Part shown: one piece after another, positions 22,716 to 34,908 of the stretch | Layout: each line of letters opens with the position of its first letter | Numbering within the stretch: the first letter of the stretch is position 1 | NCBI GenBank assembly: GCA_003988855.1 | Contig: QYAI01000041.1 | Span: 1-64,000 of the forward strand | Source of the DNA: Arachnopeziza araneosa | Lineage: Eukaryota; Ascomycota; Leotiomycetes; Helotiales; Arachnopezizaceae | DNA length: 64,000 nt | Reading direction: 5' to 3' | The notes under the pieces: model-generated | Databases searched by the model: none | The model's input: only the letters and a program-made list of their open reading frames with translations | Told to the model about the DNA's origin: nothing | Program-made: the position numbers and the translations under genes

Positions 22716-25565
22716 ATGGATAACCTTAGGAGGTCGCTTCATAAAATCCGACGCAAGAATGCTGCGAACCATCCATTTACTCCGAGTCACCTGGTTCGGG
22801 AAGTCATGGAACATGATGTCGTCCGCGAGGCTCTCCTTGCTACAAAAATGCAGCCATATCAAGTCGACGAGGCTACTATTATCATTCAGACAAGCGCATG
22901 GAATGTCTTCGCTATTCTCATTATGATGAAAGAGCCACAGTACATTATCAACTTCATAAAGGCCGATCGTTTACAGCGCTCAACCATTGACGATAAATTA
23001 CCATTTGATCTAGACACGCTCAAAAAATTCCTCGAAGATACCATACTAGCGGAGGAATTTTATGATATACAGTGGGGATTCTCCGCTCCTCTCTTTTCTG
23101 GCAGCGTCTTTACTAGAATTCTGCCCGACGAATTTGTTTTGCCTTTTCTTAAGGATGACGAGGAATTAGGGGAAGGAAGCTTTGGAAAAGTTTATAAGCT
23201 CCAGCTTGAGCATTCCTATCAACAATTTGGTCGAGAACCGTACTATGAAGTGAGTAACTAGAGTGGCATTATGAAGTCTTCCCGAGCTAATGAAACGTTC
23301 TAGGTCGTCCGGAAAGAATTCAAATCTCATCTCCAAGGGCAAGAAGCTGAAGCCGAACTTCATAACCTCTCCATCCTAAGGCGCCTCAAACATCCTAATA
23401 TCATTGAGCTATTAGGCTCCTACATCTACGGTGGCAAACATAATCTAATCTTTCCGCTTGCTAGCGATGGAACGCTTGCAAATCTCTTCAACAATCCACG
23501 ACCGCCAATTTTCAGCCATAACATGTCAATTATTTTTGCTCTGTCAGGTCTATGCTCTGCAGTACACGTCGTCCACCAGCAAGTCTCCGATGATCATACC
23601 TTACTGGGGATTGGGTGTCATCATGATCTAAAGCCTAGCAACATATTCGTTGACGGTGACCAATTTCTTCTTGCCGACTTTGGTCTTTCTAGGCTCAAAG
23701 ACGCTACTGAGGGTTCTGCAACTACTTATAAGAACGTTGGGGGCTACTATGTAGCACCTGAATGTCAAGTTCTTGGTGGATCAGTACCGACAGACACCAT
23801 GAACATTACACGAGCCAGCGACATCTGGTCGTTGGGCTGTATCTTACTCGAAGCACTGGTCTACATGAAAACGGGTCCGGAGGGAGTGAAAAGATTCAGC
23901 GATGAAAGGAAGTTTTCGGTTGACCATATAACGTTTCACCGTTTCCATCGCGGCTTAAACGATGAAGAACCTGTGGTGGTCGCATATCTTGCGACCTTTT
24001 ACGACCAATCCGAAAATAAATCAGAGAAATTGTTCGTAAAGCTTATTATACAGATGCTTCGTCTTAATCCCACAGAACGTCCAGATGCGAGAGAAGTGGA
24101 GACTCGAATGTGGTTTATTGCCATTGCTTCAATCTCTGAGCAGATCCAGGGGTTGTACAATCTTGTTTGGCAATTGAGCATGTCGCCTCAGGCGTTCGTA
24201 GAACAAGAACGATTTGGAAGCTGGCTAGAGTCTTGTGAGACTCTTTATACCTACAGAGGCCCAGTTCCGTCTAGCCAGTGGAAGGTGAGGTCATATTCCG
24301 GTTATCAGTCAACCTTAACTTCCTTGATCGAGATGAGAGATAACCTTGAGGGTATCTTACCTGAAGTAAAGAAGCCTGTCCGTCCCATCTACCAGCTGAT
24401 AGCAGATCTGAACATCTCGTTGCTGGGCGATCTTCCTGATGATCTTCAGGTCTCCGCCCGGAGGCGTTTGGAGACCATGATGCTTGTGACAGAACCTGAA
24501 ACCATCTCAATTGACGCATTCACTCATTTCTTGGAACCTGAAATACGAAGAATCGGTATGCTGCTTACCATCAGAGAGATGAATTCATTGGTTGCCAAGC
24601 GCGCCCAGACACAACGACCTGATCTTTGGATCTTACCAGAACGCTTGAGCGGCCAGAAGAAGATCGGAGATTACTATATTAGCCGATTGGATGACACGGA
24701 AACTAGAGAAGGATTTCAAGTATTGTATGAGTCAAAGAGGTATGGGGAACACCAGCTGAGCCCGCAAGTTCGAGAGGAGTTGCATGCTCGACTCGAGGCT
24801 ATTACTGAGCTGTTACAAAAAGCCACAGCCACCGGCTTCCGTGTACTTCAATGCTCGGGTTACTTCCATGACCCAGGAACGCTTTCTTGTGGGCTCGTCT
24901 ATAGGCTGCCTGGTTCCTCTGGGTCAACCAGTCTAGATGTTGTAACGCTTCGGACTGTCTTGGCAGAACAACGGACCTTACCAGATCTAGGGAAACGGAT
25001 CTTACTTGCTCGTAATCTAGCTGCCTCAGTGCTGGAATTCCACCAAGTCCATTGGCTGCAAAAGGAAATATCATCGTTCAATATCGCATTTGCATTTCCC
25101 AAGGGTTCTTCTTGGCGAAATGGCATCGACAATCCTTACTTCCTTGGCTTCTCGAGCAGTCGACCGGATGACCCGAATGCGTTTTCTGAATTCTTAGACA
25201 GAACAGCTCGTGCTGTTATGGATTTTCAGCATCCGGAATACCTAAGAGGGAATGGTCGAATAAGGTATCGCCAAGAGTTCGACTACTACAGTCTTGGGCT
25301 AGTTCTGCTAGAAATTGGACACTGGAAACTGTTAGATAGGATGACCGCAAAAATTCGAGGCTCTCCCGAGGATGTGCTCATCGAACTCCAAAGGACTCGG
25401 GTCCCACAACTAGGGCAGTACATGGGTGCAGTCTACCGAAGTATTGTGGAGGCATGTCTAAGTGGAAAATTCGCGGGTTCTGGAGATGGTAGCAGAGGAT
25501 CAAAAACACTAACTGACGACTTTGCCGCAACAGTGGTGGAGCCATTATCAAAATGCGTCGTTTAG
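22716..25565 (+). CDS. Protein kinase with C-terminal pseudokinase-like domain (931 aa)
   Basis: Exons 22716-23249 and 23304-25565. After a fungal N-terminal region (about 1-150) comes a kinase domain with all key residues: glycine loop GEGSFGKV at 152-159, Lys182 in VVRKEF, catalytic HHDLKPSN with D286, and DFG at 303-305, then VAPEC. A linker follows. The C-terminal part (about 520-930) again has a kinase-like outline: FRVLQCSGYFHDPGTL, LLARNLAASVLEFHQ, FQHPEYLRGNGRIRYR and FDYYSLGLVLLEIGHW, but lacks a glycine loop, HRD and DFG (SSFNIAF and YFLGFSS stand in the equivalent places). This second unit resembles the DUF7580/HeLo-associated kinase-like domains of fungal incompatibility proteins. 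No membrane segment. Confidence 0.8.
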
Positions 25566-26957
25566 AAGTTATGATAAGAATTTTTGTTGCTCGATTTTCT
25601 GTTTTCACATCTCTTCAAGTTAGATCACAAAATACGTACTTCTCCACTCGTCCAGTGCGCAAATGGATGTTGGCTGGTCAATGATACCGAGACAATAGGA
25701 GGATATCATCACATTTCTGCAGGAAGATATGGTCGTAGAAAAGTGATCATTATCTTGGAGCCATTTAATGAGTCAAATTGCTGTAGATAACCTAAACATA
25801 TAGATCGCTCCAATGGAAGCACTTGCTAGGATTGGTAAAAAGTCCATCCGAAGGACGCCGACAGGACGGGTCAAAGTGGAGGTGCTTCCACTTTCTGTTA
25901 GGCAATGTTTCTCGAGGGAATGACACCTGTTTCAGAATCTGACAGCTCGAAATTCACTAGCACCACATTTCCAATCTCAGGATTCCATAGCACGTTTGGT
26001 GGCCGTACATTGCCATGTTTTACTTTACAGACCTGGAGCTTTGTGGCTAATTACTCGGGTTGCTTCTACCTCGATATTTAATGGTATTCTTGACATCAAA
26101 TCCTCCTGCGCCTTGCTTCCCAAGTGGTTCGCATCTGTTACCAAGGTTTTCCTCAAGCCGATACTGCATATGCTGTCAAAGAGTCTTCTAGTCCAATGTA
26201 TGACGTTGCTGGTTCCATGGACACGATATGCGGGGATATTTGGGCACATCTTGATATAGATCATCTGGATTCCGTCAACGCATAATAGCGCTCGAGGAGG
26301 GGGCAACAGGGAGAGACGTGACGAGTAATTGTGTCTAGGTTAATGGTCCAATACCTGCAGATACGGCAAGCATAGCCACGGTAGATCTCGATATGAGGAT
26401 GAATGAGCAATTGGCCAGGGCGAGACTGAAATCAAGAGGGTTTGTCCCGCCGAGATTCTGGACAAATCCGGTGTTTGTTTCATAGATGTGAAGTGACCTG
26501 AGATCCAGACACGGCCAAAGCATATGGCATGTCGTACAGAAAGGAGCGAAGATTCACAACCGCGTCCAGATCCACAACTAGGGAAAGGTGGAGAGTTCAA
26601 AGCTAGCTGTCGATCAAGACCTGTAAAACAACGTGGTGCACTTTTAAGTTAAGGGGTATGACAGCACTTTGGCGCCGCTCCTCCTTTTTTATATTGCGTC
26701 TCTACTCACGTTTGGACGAGCGTGTCTTATGCAGTGCAGATGAGTTGGCCCGCTTTCGCAACCTACATATATCCGTCTATGTAGCATAATGAAAATGACA
26801 GGCAACCAATGGAACACAACAAGAAAAGCCCATGTGCGTAGTACGCAAGACAAGTAGAAGCTCATCTCAATTATGCCTGAAAATTAATCACTACAATACA
26901 AAAACCAGCTACTCCTTCTAGGTGAAAACATTATAATGGATTATCCGACCCTAAAAC
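25566..26957. other. Intergenic region, 3' ends of two convergent genes
   Basis: About 1.4 kb with no gene I can support. A 9-bp inverted repeat (TGGAAGCAC and GTGCTTCCA, about 25814-25822 and 25881-25889) was noted. Short open frames around 26025-26600 show no family likeness. Confidence 0.45.
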
Positions 26958-28466
26958 TCAGCTTTGTGGGAGGGAATATTCCTTCATTAAGGCCACAGCC
27001 TCTTCCTCTCTACCTTGAATCTTAAGCGCTTCTACAAAGTGATCCACGCTGATAAGCGTGTGGGGGTGCTCTTTTCCTAGTACCTTCTCCCTTAGTTCGA
27101 GCGTCTGCCGATACATCTGCTCTGCCTCTATGTACTTCTCCTGGCTGTTAAGCACACCTGCGAGGCTGTTCATAGTGATAAGTGTCGAGCGATGCTCTTT
27201 ACCTAGTACCTTCTCCTTTAGATCGAGTGTCTGCCGATGCATCTGCTCTGCTTCCTGGTATTTCCCCTGGTTTCGAAGCGTGTTTGCGAGGTTGTTCATA
27301 CTTGTAAGTGTAGAGGGGTGCTCTTTTCCTAGCGTTTTCTTAAGCAGACTAAGTATCTGCTGATTCAACTGTTCTGCTTCCTGGTACTTCTTCTGGCTAT
27401 AGAGCACATCTGCGAGGTTGTTCATGCTGATAAGTGTGGAATGATGCTCTTTGCCTAGCGCCTTCTCTGATAACCTCCATTCTTGCCGATGCATCTGTTC
27501 TGCTTCCTCATACTTCCCCTGGCTGCTGAACACAGTTGCGAGGTTATTCATGCCATCAAGCGTGTCAGGATGCTCTTTCCCTAGTACCTTCTCCTTTAGA
27601 TCGAGTGTCTGCCGATATATTTGCTCCGCCTCCTTGTATTTCCCCTGGTTATCGAGTACAATTGCAAGGTTATTCATAGTAGTAAGTGTGAGGGGATGTT
27701 CTTTGCCTAGAACCTTCTCCTTTAACTCAAGCGTTTGCTGATGTATCTGTTCTGCCTCCTTGTACTTCCCCTGGCGACTAAATACTTCTGCGAGGTTGTT
27801 CATACTAGTAAGTGTAACGAAGTGCTCTCTGCCTAGTATCCGACTCCTTAGCTCTAATATATTCTGACTTATCTGCTCTGCCTCCTCGTATTTCCCCTGG
27901 TTACAGAGCACATTTGCGAGATCACTCATGCTTGTAAGTGTATCAGGATGCTCTTTGCTAAGCACTTTCTTCCTTAGATCGACTGTCTGCCGATATATCT
28001 GTTCCGCTTCCTCATACTTAGCCTGATAATAAAGCGCACTCGCAAGGTTATTTGTGCTCGTTAGTGTTGAAGGATGCTCTTTTCCTAGTTCTTTCTTCCT
28101 TATATCGAGTACTTGCTGGTGTATCTGCTCCGCCTCCTTATACTTCCCTTGGTCATCGAGCACAAGTGCAAGATTGTTCATGCTCCAAATCGTTTCGGGA
28201 TGCTCTGCTCCTAGTACCTCCTTCCTTAGCTCGAGCGTCTGCTGGTGCATCTTCTCTGCCTCTTCGAATCTTCCCTGGTCGTTGAGTACATTTGCGAGGT
28301 TGTACATGCTTGCTAGCGTGTCTGAATGCTCTGCTCCTAGCACCTTTGTCCTCGTTTCTATGACTTGAATTATGAGTTCTTCGGCCTCTTTCGACCGTCC
28401 CTGAGAGTCTATGATAGATGATAGCTCTGATATCAAAAACAGAACAATCTTATGTTCATTCCCCAG
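26958..28466 (-). repeat. Twelve 126-bp coding repeats (42-aa TPR units)
   Basis: The period is exactly 42 codons. Unit starts are marked by L[GS]xEH: the first two or three units are diverged, the inner ones share most residues (KYEEAEQIHRQTLELREKVL type). High identity between neighbours suggests recombination or gene conversion among units, so unit number may vary between strains. Confidence 0.9.
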
Positions 28467-30126
28467 CACGCTTTTCGCGTCTGCAATTTCTCTTCTACAC
28501 ACCAACTCGATCTGATCCAATCGTTGCTGCTCGCGATAGTATTGAGCAAAATCGATTCTTGTAATATAACCTTGACTGTTCAGTCGTTCGTAAATACCCT
28601 CCTGAAAACGTACATTCAGACTGCCTTGCTTGATCTGGTCAATGCTAGACTCGAATTCTTTGGAGTGTCTCATGCTTTGATTCAGTAGAGCTCCGGACTT
28701 TCCATCATCCTTTGGGACACCGAAGCCGAGTTTATAGCACAAGGCAAGCTCGAAAGCCGCGCTTTGTGTAACGGGTGTAGGAGGCGATCTAGTGACTCTT
28801 TTCTCCAAACATGTAGCAATGTAAGTGCGGACTTCATAATGAGCCCAATAAAGCTGAAAAATCGATGGTGTAACCTAATCTGAAGTCAACATGAATTGTA
28901 CTTGCGAGAAGTTTTTAAAATATTACCTGAAAAACGTCGTGAAATGGAAGTAGTTTATCTCCGACGGGTTCTGTGATATGAGATGTGATTCTAGCCGCCA
29001 TTAGGAGCTGTCCCTAGGGGCTTAATCAATTCTTACCTATCCGGGGCCAGAAGATGTAATAATCGCCTGAAATCGTAACTCCGTTCGCCCTGGTCGCGGA
29101 CAAGAATTAAATCGAAAACCTGTTCTAAGTTGCTCCGCCGCTTATCACCCAAGCTAGTTGATATCGTGATGAGTTGGTGAGCAAAGGCAAGGGGTGGCAA
29201 CTTGTCTCCTGATTCCAGATCGTTAAGGAAGTTCCGGCCCGGATATTCCTTAACATTATAGAATATAAGCCACAAGCAGAGCATACCAAAAGAGTACGCG
29301 TCCATTTTCATTGCCTCAAAAAGCCTAAATCCCCGATGATGATGTTCAGGGGCACTCCAATGCTCAGATTTTGGCATGTAGATCAAACTGTCGCTCACAA
29401 CCGCAGTAGAGTATCCAAAATCTGCTAATTTTGCAGTATAGGTGCCGGAATCATCTTTGAAGACCAATACGTTTTGAGGTTTAATATCCCCATGGATGAT
29501 ACCTATATGGAATCAGTCTTGTTATATTCTATTAGAAGAGGTCTTAATAACTCACGACACGAATGCATGTCGTTTACCGCTACTGCCACATCTGCGCATA
29601 GCTTCAATCTCTCCTCCAAGCATATGTTCTTCCCTGCATCTGAATTCATAAACTTCTCCAAGTCCCCAATCTGTGCCTTCTCAAATACCAGAACTGGCCA
29701 AACTTTTTCATCGCCAGGTGAAATATCCCAGCATATGCCTTCAAGTTTGATTATGTTTGGGTGGTTTCGAATCGTGGGATGGCCCAGCACCGAAACCTCC
29801 GAGATAAGCGCTAAGAAGCTGCTACTCTCACCAGAGAGAGATTTTTGATGCCATTTAATGCGCTTGAATGCAAAACTCATTTGCAAGTTGATCAATGCCT
29901 GACGTATATCGGCTGTACCGCCTTCTCCCACCTTGTCCAATGCAGGTTGCCATGTGATAGGGAGAAAGTCGATTTCTAGCCTTTGAGCGACCCCAAGGAA
30001 GGAGATGAAATCGTAATGTAAATCTGGCGCAACTGCCTTGGCAGGGGTAGCGGATTGGGAGAAGAATGATGCTGCGGTGTCAAACGATCGATCTCCATCG
30101 TTGGAAAAATATATGCTGGTCGCCAT
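26958..30126 (-). CDS. Protein kinase plus KLC-type TPR repeat protein (1005 aa, four exons)
   Basis: Exons 30126-29556, 29502-29037, 28990-28927 and 28874-26958; all phases close, so kinase and repeats form one gene. The kinase has GEGG at 67-70, Lys88 (FAFKRI), HGDIKPQN with D196, and DFG at 218-220 (Gly replaces Arg of HRD, as in some fungal kinases). A single SEL1-like segment (FELALCYKLGFGVPKDD, about 408-425) links to twelve 42-residue repeats (about 504-1005) of the kinesin-light-chain/TPR_12 type with core LGKEHPSTLTSMNNLA. Such a kinase-SEL1-TPR order resembles fungal NLR-like signalling proteins with the kinase in effector place and TPRs in sensor place; that reading is inference. 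No NB-ARC or NACHT domain is present. Confidence 0.85.
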
Positions 30127-31478
30127 ACTAACGCTGCCGCCGTCTAGATTAACGCTTATTCGTTACAAGCGTGTTGTAACTTTACGGAGGGTCGCTATTT
30201 TTTTGGTTGTGGAATTCGCTGTGAGCAAATGACTATGTGACTGAGCGAAGGAAGAGTTTTGTGTCAAGATGACAAGCTTAGTCAGCGGAATGTTGGAGAT
30301 CTGATTGGCTGTAAGGCTGAGAGACTACCCGTACATATGATGGCTGGATTGTATCGAAGGTATAATGAGAGCTTACACTGCTTGTGTCGCCGTATTTATC
30401 TGCGATCAGGGATTCATGAAGTTGGCTGGAAGGCAGCGAGCCGGCCACACAGGCGTCTTATCTGGCACAGGTTGCAGCCTTTCCCCCTTAGTAGAGGCTT
30501 GCATGCGGGAATTTTGTTACTGGCTTACTTGAATACTATAATGAGTTCTTCGGATAGTTGGCTAGCGCCTTTCAACTACCACGAGTCAGACCAGAGTGCT
30601 ACCCTTGGATCTGTCCCTCGTATAGGTCACGTTATATATCACGTGGCCGATTTCTTGCATGTAAGCTGTGCGCAGCACACTGCCACTCCTTTCTTTTTCT
30701 CTTCTCTCGTTCCTTGAGTATTCTAATAGATAGAATAGTCTATAGAGTATTCAATCCAAGCAATTCTTAAACCACGTATCGCAAAGGCAAGGCTAATTGG
30801 ATAGAATTATATTCTTTGTGGAGGCTTGCGAGGTTACATAGCAGCGAGATGGGCAAGAAAATATTTTACAGCTTACTTAAATAAAGCAGCTCATTGTATA
30901 GGCTATACTCAATTTTCGGGTTGGGGATACCCGACAATATGACAGACCTAGTTGATGTTCAGAAGAGGCGTTCTTTATGAAGAGTGCTTCGCATTAGCCC
31001 ATCAACAGCCTCGAAACAGCGCTTGATTGGGAAGGCCGAAGGATTTCAGGGCTAAGATTTCCGCAGTAGTACTCTCATACTCTGTTAGTCCATGTCACGA
31101 CTTGTATGCCTAGGACTATCAGGACGGAACAGAGAACCTGTGCAGAAAGTGACGTAAAAATAGATTGCAGCAGGCTCGGTTGAGCGGATGTATTGGACTT
31201 GACTTAAGAGTGTAATTGCTCAACAATTTTGGTAGGGCATGAGATAATATAAATGAGACATCGATGCAAGACAACAAAGTTATGAAGGAGAAAGACGTGG
31301 AGACGAGTCGGAAGAAGACAAGCGGAGAGAACGTGTCTCGGATCGGAAAATTCCATCACTGGATTTTCATTGACAGTCTAGCCTCAAATCCTACTTGGAG
31401 GCAGCTCGTTTCGTTCATCAAATAGTAAAGCGAGGTGGCGTTCTACTCTTGGTACCAAGGCTTTTGATGGCGGAATCA
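30127..31478. other. Intergenic region
   Basis: About 1.35 kb upstream of the kinase-TPR gene. A 152-codon open frame at 30259-30717 has no family likeness and poor composition; I treat it as chance. Confidence 0.45.
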
Positions 31479-31892
31479 TTAGAAGCTCGGTGTGTTCCCA
31501 ACAACCTGGCTGATATCTAGCCAGTCAAGTAAAACCCTTGCATTTGTCCCCAAGGAGGTTTCTAAATCCATACCCTCGAGCATTTCCGGTCGTCTTCCAT
31601 CCGTCTCTATTCGCGATATATTTAGTATAGCGATGCAGAGATTGTTGAGTTTTGTCCCATGATCTACGCCACGAAGTATAAGAACCTGCTGCCAAGGAGG
31701 AAGATAATCCGAAAAGATCGCGGATAGGAAAAGGCATCCCCTTTTGGCATCGAAATAGGTAACGGAAATCACAATTAACTGTAGCCGTAAGGCAGATAGA
31801 TACACTGCATCTCGGGCCGATTCGCCAACGGTTCTTCTCAAAAAGAGAGACATAGTAGAGGAGGTTTTGATGTCTAAGATGAACCAATTCAT
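31479..31892 (-). CDS. Hypothetical protein (137 aa), doubtful
   Basis: One open frame from ATG 31892 to a stop at 31479. I do not recognise it. It has hydrophobic stretches (LQLIVISVTYF, GCLFLSAIF) and a C-terminus GMDLETSLGTNARVLLDWLD that reads like a folded protein. It may be a short gene, the last exon of one, or a remnant. No neighbour suggests a role. Confidence 0.3.
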   Translation of the reverse strand: MNWFILDIKTSSTMSLFLRRTVGESARDAVYLSALRLQLIVISVTYFDAKRGCLFLSAIFSDYLPPWQQVLILRGVDHGTKLNNLCIAILNISRIETDGRRPEMLEGMDLETSLGTNARVLLDWLDISQVVGNTPSF

Positions 31893-32172
31893 TCCAGGGA
31901 ACGGTACTAATGCAATACCAACCGCGTGTGCTGAAATATGGTTGGAAGCAACTCTGCTAAGTTGAGGGAATCAAGAAGACTTGTTCAAATCTTTTCAAAA
32001 GTATCATGCAGACATTGCGGCTATCAAGTCTAGATACCGATGAGAATTGTGTTCGATACTAAAGTAACGTTTGTAGCCATCTAATCCTCTATAATACTAT
32101 AGAATATTAGTCTTTATGACCACGAGATACTTTCTATGTTAACAAAGCACACAAAAATTCAGAGAGTACTTA

Positions 32173-33300
32173 CTATAACATAATTCCCGCTCTTGCAGCC
32201 ATAACTGCAAACTGCATAGCCGTCTTTCTCAACTCCAGCCCCCTATTCTTCCTAATCTCCAAGAGCTCTGCTATAACCGCAACAGTCCCCACGTACAAGA
32301 GCGTCCTTGCAGTGAAGGGAAGCAGCATATCTCCCCAAGTGAGGCATGTTCCTATCAGGCCATTAAATCTACTACCCAGTCCCTCTGCACCACTGCCACC
32401 GTATTCCTGAACTGCAATATTAATGATCGTACCGAGAAGAGCTCCTAATGCTGTGACAAATTATGCACCCATTGCTGCTTGTTTCGAAAAGCCAGACTAA
32501 ATCAGCAGAGCGAAGTCGCTAACCTCGTGTGGGATTTCGTGGAAGAAGACCGCCACTGTTGTGGTGGCGCCGATAGCAGGGGACGTGTAGAAGGAGGCAG
32601 GCATTGCGAGGCCATTGGTGATGTTGTGGGTGAAGTCGGCGCTGCATCACACTAATGTTAGTATTCTGCTTAAAGTATTTAGAGGATTTTCGCACATTAG
32701 ATTCAAATAACCTGCCAGCTTGACACTAGCATTGATTTCCTTCTTGTCCTTGACCATAACAAACTTAGTATTGGCATGTCTATTGCTTTCCTTCTTCCTG
32801 CTCCTTGTGCTCTTCGCCGGCGACGTCTCTAGCGCGCTCATTCTGCCTACAGGCTTAACTACCTCCATCGTCTCATGCGCATGGCCGTGATCGTTGCCTC
32901 CCTCTCCGCTAGTCGCAATCCGCAAGCCCTTATCCATTGCCGCGAAGGTTACGAAGCCGATCATGATAGCAACACCGAGCAGCAGATTGCATCACGGATG
33001 GGAGGAGGGATCTATGTTCGGTGGACATGGTGTGAGGAGGAAGTTTGGCGGGCCGGAGATATAGAGTGTTGCGAGGAGGGCGTTAATAGCGGGAGAACCA
33101 TAGGGAGGGTATCTGCGACGAGGTTGCAAGCTTGTAGGTGTTGAGATCTTGTACGATGGGCATTCTTAATTGCGCAGGCTAATTAGCAGGCTGTTGACCC
33201 AAATGGGATTGGAAAGGTGTACCTGGAGCTTGCTCTCGAGCTCAGGGACGCTTATGGAGGCAATTGAAGCTGCATATTTTTGGCGTAGACACAGGCTATG
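32173..33300 (-). pseudogene. ZIP-type zinc transporter pseudogene (YKE4/ZIP7-like)
   Basis: Minus-strand pieces read as a ZIP transporter of the KE4/ZIP7 group: YAASIASISVPELESKLQ (near 33280), YGSPAINALLATLYISGPPN (near 33100), LLLGVAIMIGFVTFAAMDKG (near 32970), then DFTHNITNGLAMPASFYTSP and TVAVFFHEIPHEVSDFALLI (the HxxxE metal site region), and WGDMLLPFTARTLLYVGTVA. Breaks: the segment that should hold the second and third membrane helices is missing after NIDPSS, a stop follows at that point, and two in-frame stops replace what are Gln codons in relatives (DFALLI-stop-SGFSKQAAMGA-stop-FVTALG). A Gly in HEVGDF has become Ser and a conserved Pro before ELLE is lost. It ends at TAG 32173-32175. 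Confidence 0.8.
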
Positions 33301-33397
33301 CGAAACTGAGGAGGAATACCCCGCGGCGGAGAGTGAGGAAGGGCATGGTCTGAGCTGAGGGTGGGACAGGTCTTGAGGACTTTTTGGGGCCTTGTGC

Positions 33398-34257
33398 CTA
33401 GCGGTTGTCGCGTGTCCTTGGCGCGTTTTGCCCCCTTTCATCAAGGGAGATTTTGTACTTCTTGGTTGCCTGAATTTTCAGGTCTTGGATCAGATACTCC
33501 TTGGCCAGAACATACATCTCACTATCAACTAGAAGATGCCGAAAGTCTTGGTCGGCAGGGATAGTATTTCCAAGGCGCTCAAACATAGTGCGAAAAACTG
33601 GATTGCTATTGAGCTCTGCTTGAAGACGCGACATGCGAGGATAAGAGTAATAACCGTAGTAAAGGTTCTTAACCATTCGATGGACTAAACTGAAGTCTTC
33701 GTTGCTAAGATCAATAACAGGAGGATTCGATCCCTGAGCTTGTGTTAGACAAATGACTGAAATGCTACGGAAAGCTTTCCCGGCTCATGCAACTTACAGA
33801 TTCATTGGCCATATCAGCAAGTCGTGTTGATTGGCTGAAGACATGGAGATGATGAACCTTCCATTCAAAGTCTCCATGCTTGATGATAAGATCCGAGAAC
33901 TCTCCTGTCTCTAGAAGCCTATCATGTTGTTAACTTTGTTTCTTCTTGCAAGGCAAAAGTGAAGGGCTGACATTGGATCAATGTAAGCAGGCCGAGTTGG
34001 AAGCTCCTGAGAAGATGCAAGTACGCTAGGGGGATTTTGCCTCTAGAATACTAATGAGCTCTATTATGAATAAGAATTGATTCAAAGAATACCAAAGGGC
34101 AAAGGGAACTGTGAAAGTTGAATTGTTTTTTGATGGTTGTTTCAAGAGAAGAACCTGGCGAGGTCGTGACTTGTAGATGGCTTGGAAAGAGTGAATTGGT
34201 CTCAAAGCTAGAATGTTCTGTCAAATCAGTTAAATAGTTAGTTCCAACCTTTCTCAA
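33398..34257 (-). CDS. BTB/POZ domain protein (230 aa, four exons)
   Basis: Exons 34257-34093, 34042-33972, 33918-33798 and 33733-33398; phases close. The BTB core starts at LLETGEFSDLIIKHGDFEWK and continues to VHHLHVFSQSTRLADMANES, then PPVIDLSNEDFSLVHRMVKN and LYVLAKEYLIQDLKIQATKK-like BACK-proximal helices (text VDSEMYVLAKEYLIQ). Fungal BTB-only proteins of this kind are numerous; some act as Cullin-3 adaptors, most are unstudied. The first exon (polar, no domain) is the weakest part of the model. A second BTB gene follows upstream on the same strand. Confidence 0.7.
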
Positions 34258-34908
34258 ATTTTCAAATTACTTATTTCGAGAGATCGTAGCAAGTTCATGG
34301 TGGCTCAAATCGTCCACGAGCAACAATATATGATGAATTGATGTCGGATGCTACATCAATAGGTCTACGAAGCGCAAAACTGTTTTTAGTATAGTCTTAG
34401 ATTGTTCTTGGGAGAGGTACTGTAACGTTGATTTACAGGCATAGCGCTTAGAAACTAACTATCAATAGCTACCGGTGTAGAGATATCCTACCTTGAGGGA
34501 ACTCGATTGGCTATAAATACGTTGACCGAATCACGGAGGTTGCACACAATAAGGAGAATTATTCTAGAGGGAGGGGAGTTTGAAGATGGTTCTAAAGTTA
34601 AAGTTTGATGGTCACGGTGAAAAGGGAATGGGTCAGGAGCTTCGAATTGTACCGGAGCGTTGAAGGATCGAAGGTGATGTCGATTTTGTAGTGAAGAGCT
34701 ATGTTTATGATGATTGTTAGAGTCTGGCTCTAGAACTAGGATGAGATGGATTATAGCTCGGTATAAGTTGTGTCCTTTGTGGGCGAGAAAGAAAATCACA
34801 GAAGGAACGTATTTGGTCAATTTTTGCTTCCTATCGTAGGACTAAGCTATCGAGATTTCAAGGCCTGAACCTTGAAGACATGGAATGATCCAAGGCCCAA
34901 AATACTGC
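34258..34908. other. Intergenic region between two BTB genes
   Basis: About 650 bases. No gene seen; it holds the promoter of the downstream BTB gene and the 3' end of the upstream one. Confidence 0.45.

Noticed and set aside
26958..28466. Regular 126-bp repeats as a CRISPR array or minisatellite
   Set aside because: They are coding TPR units with a strict 42-codon period; there are no unique spacers.
30259..30717. 152-codon open frame on the plus strand
   Set aside because: No family likeness, odd composition, no splice or promoter support; lies in the 5' flank of the kinase-TPR gene.
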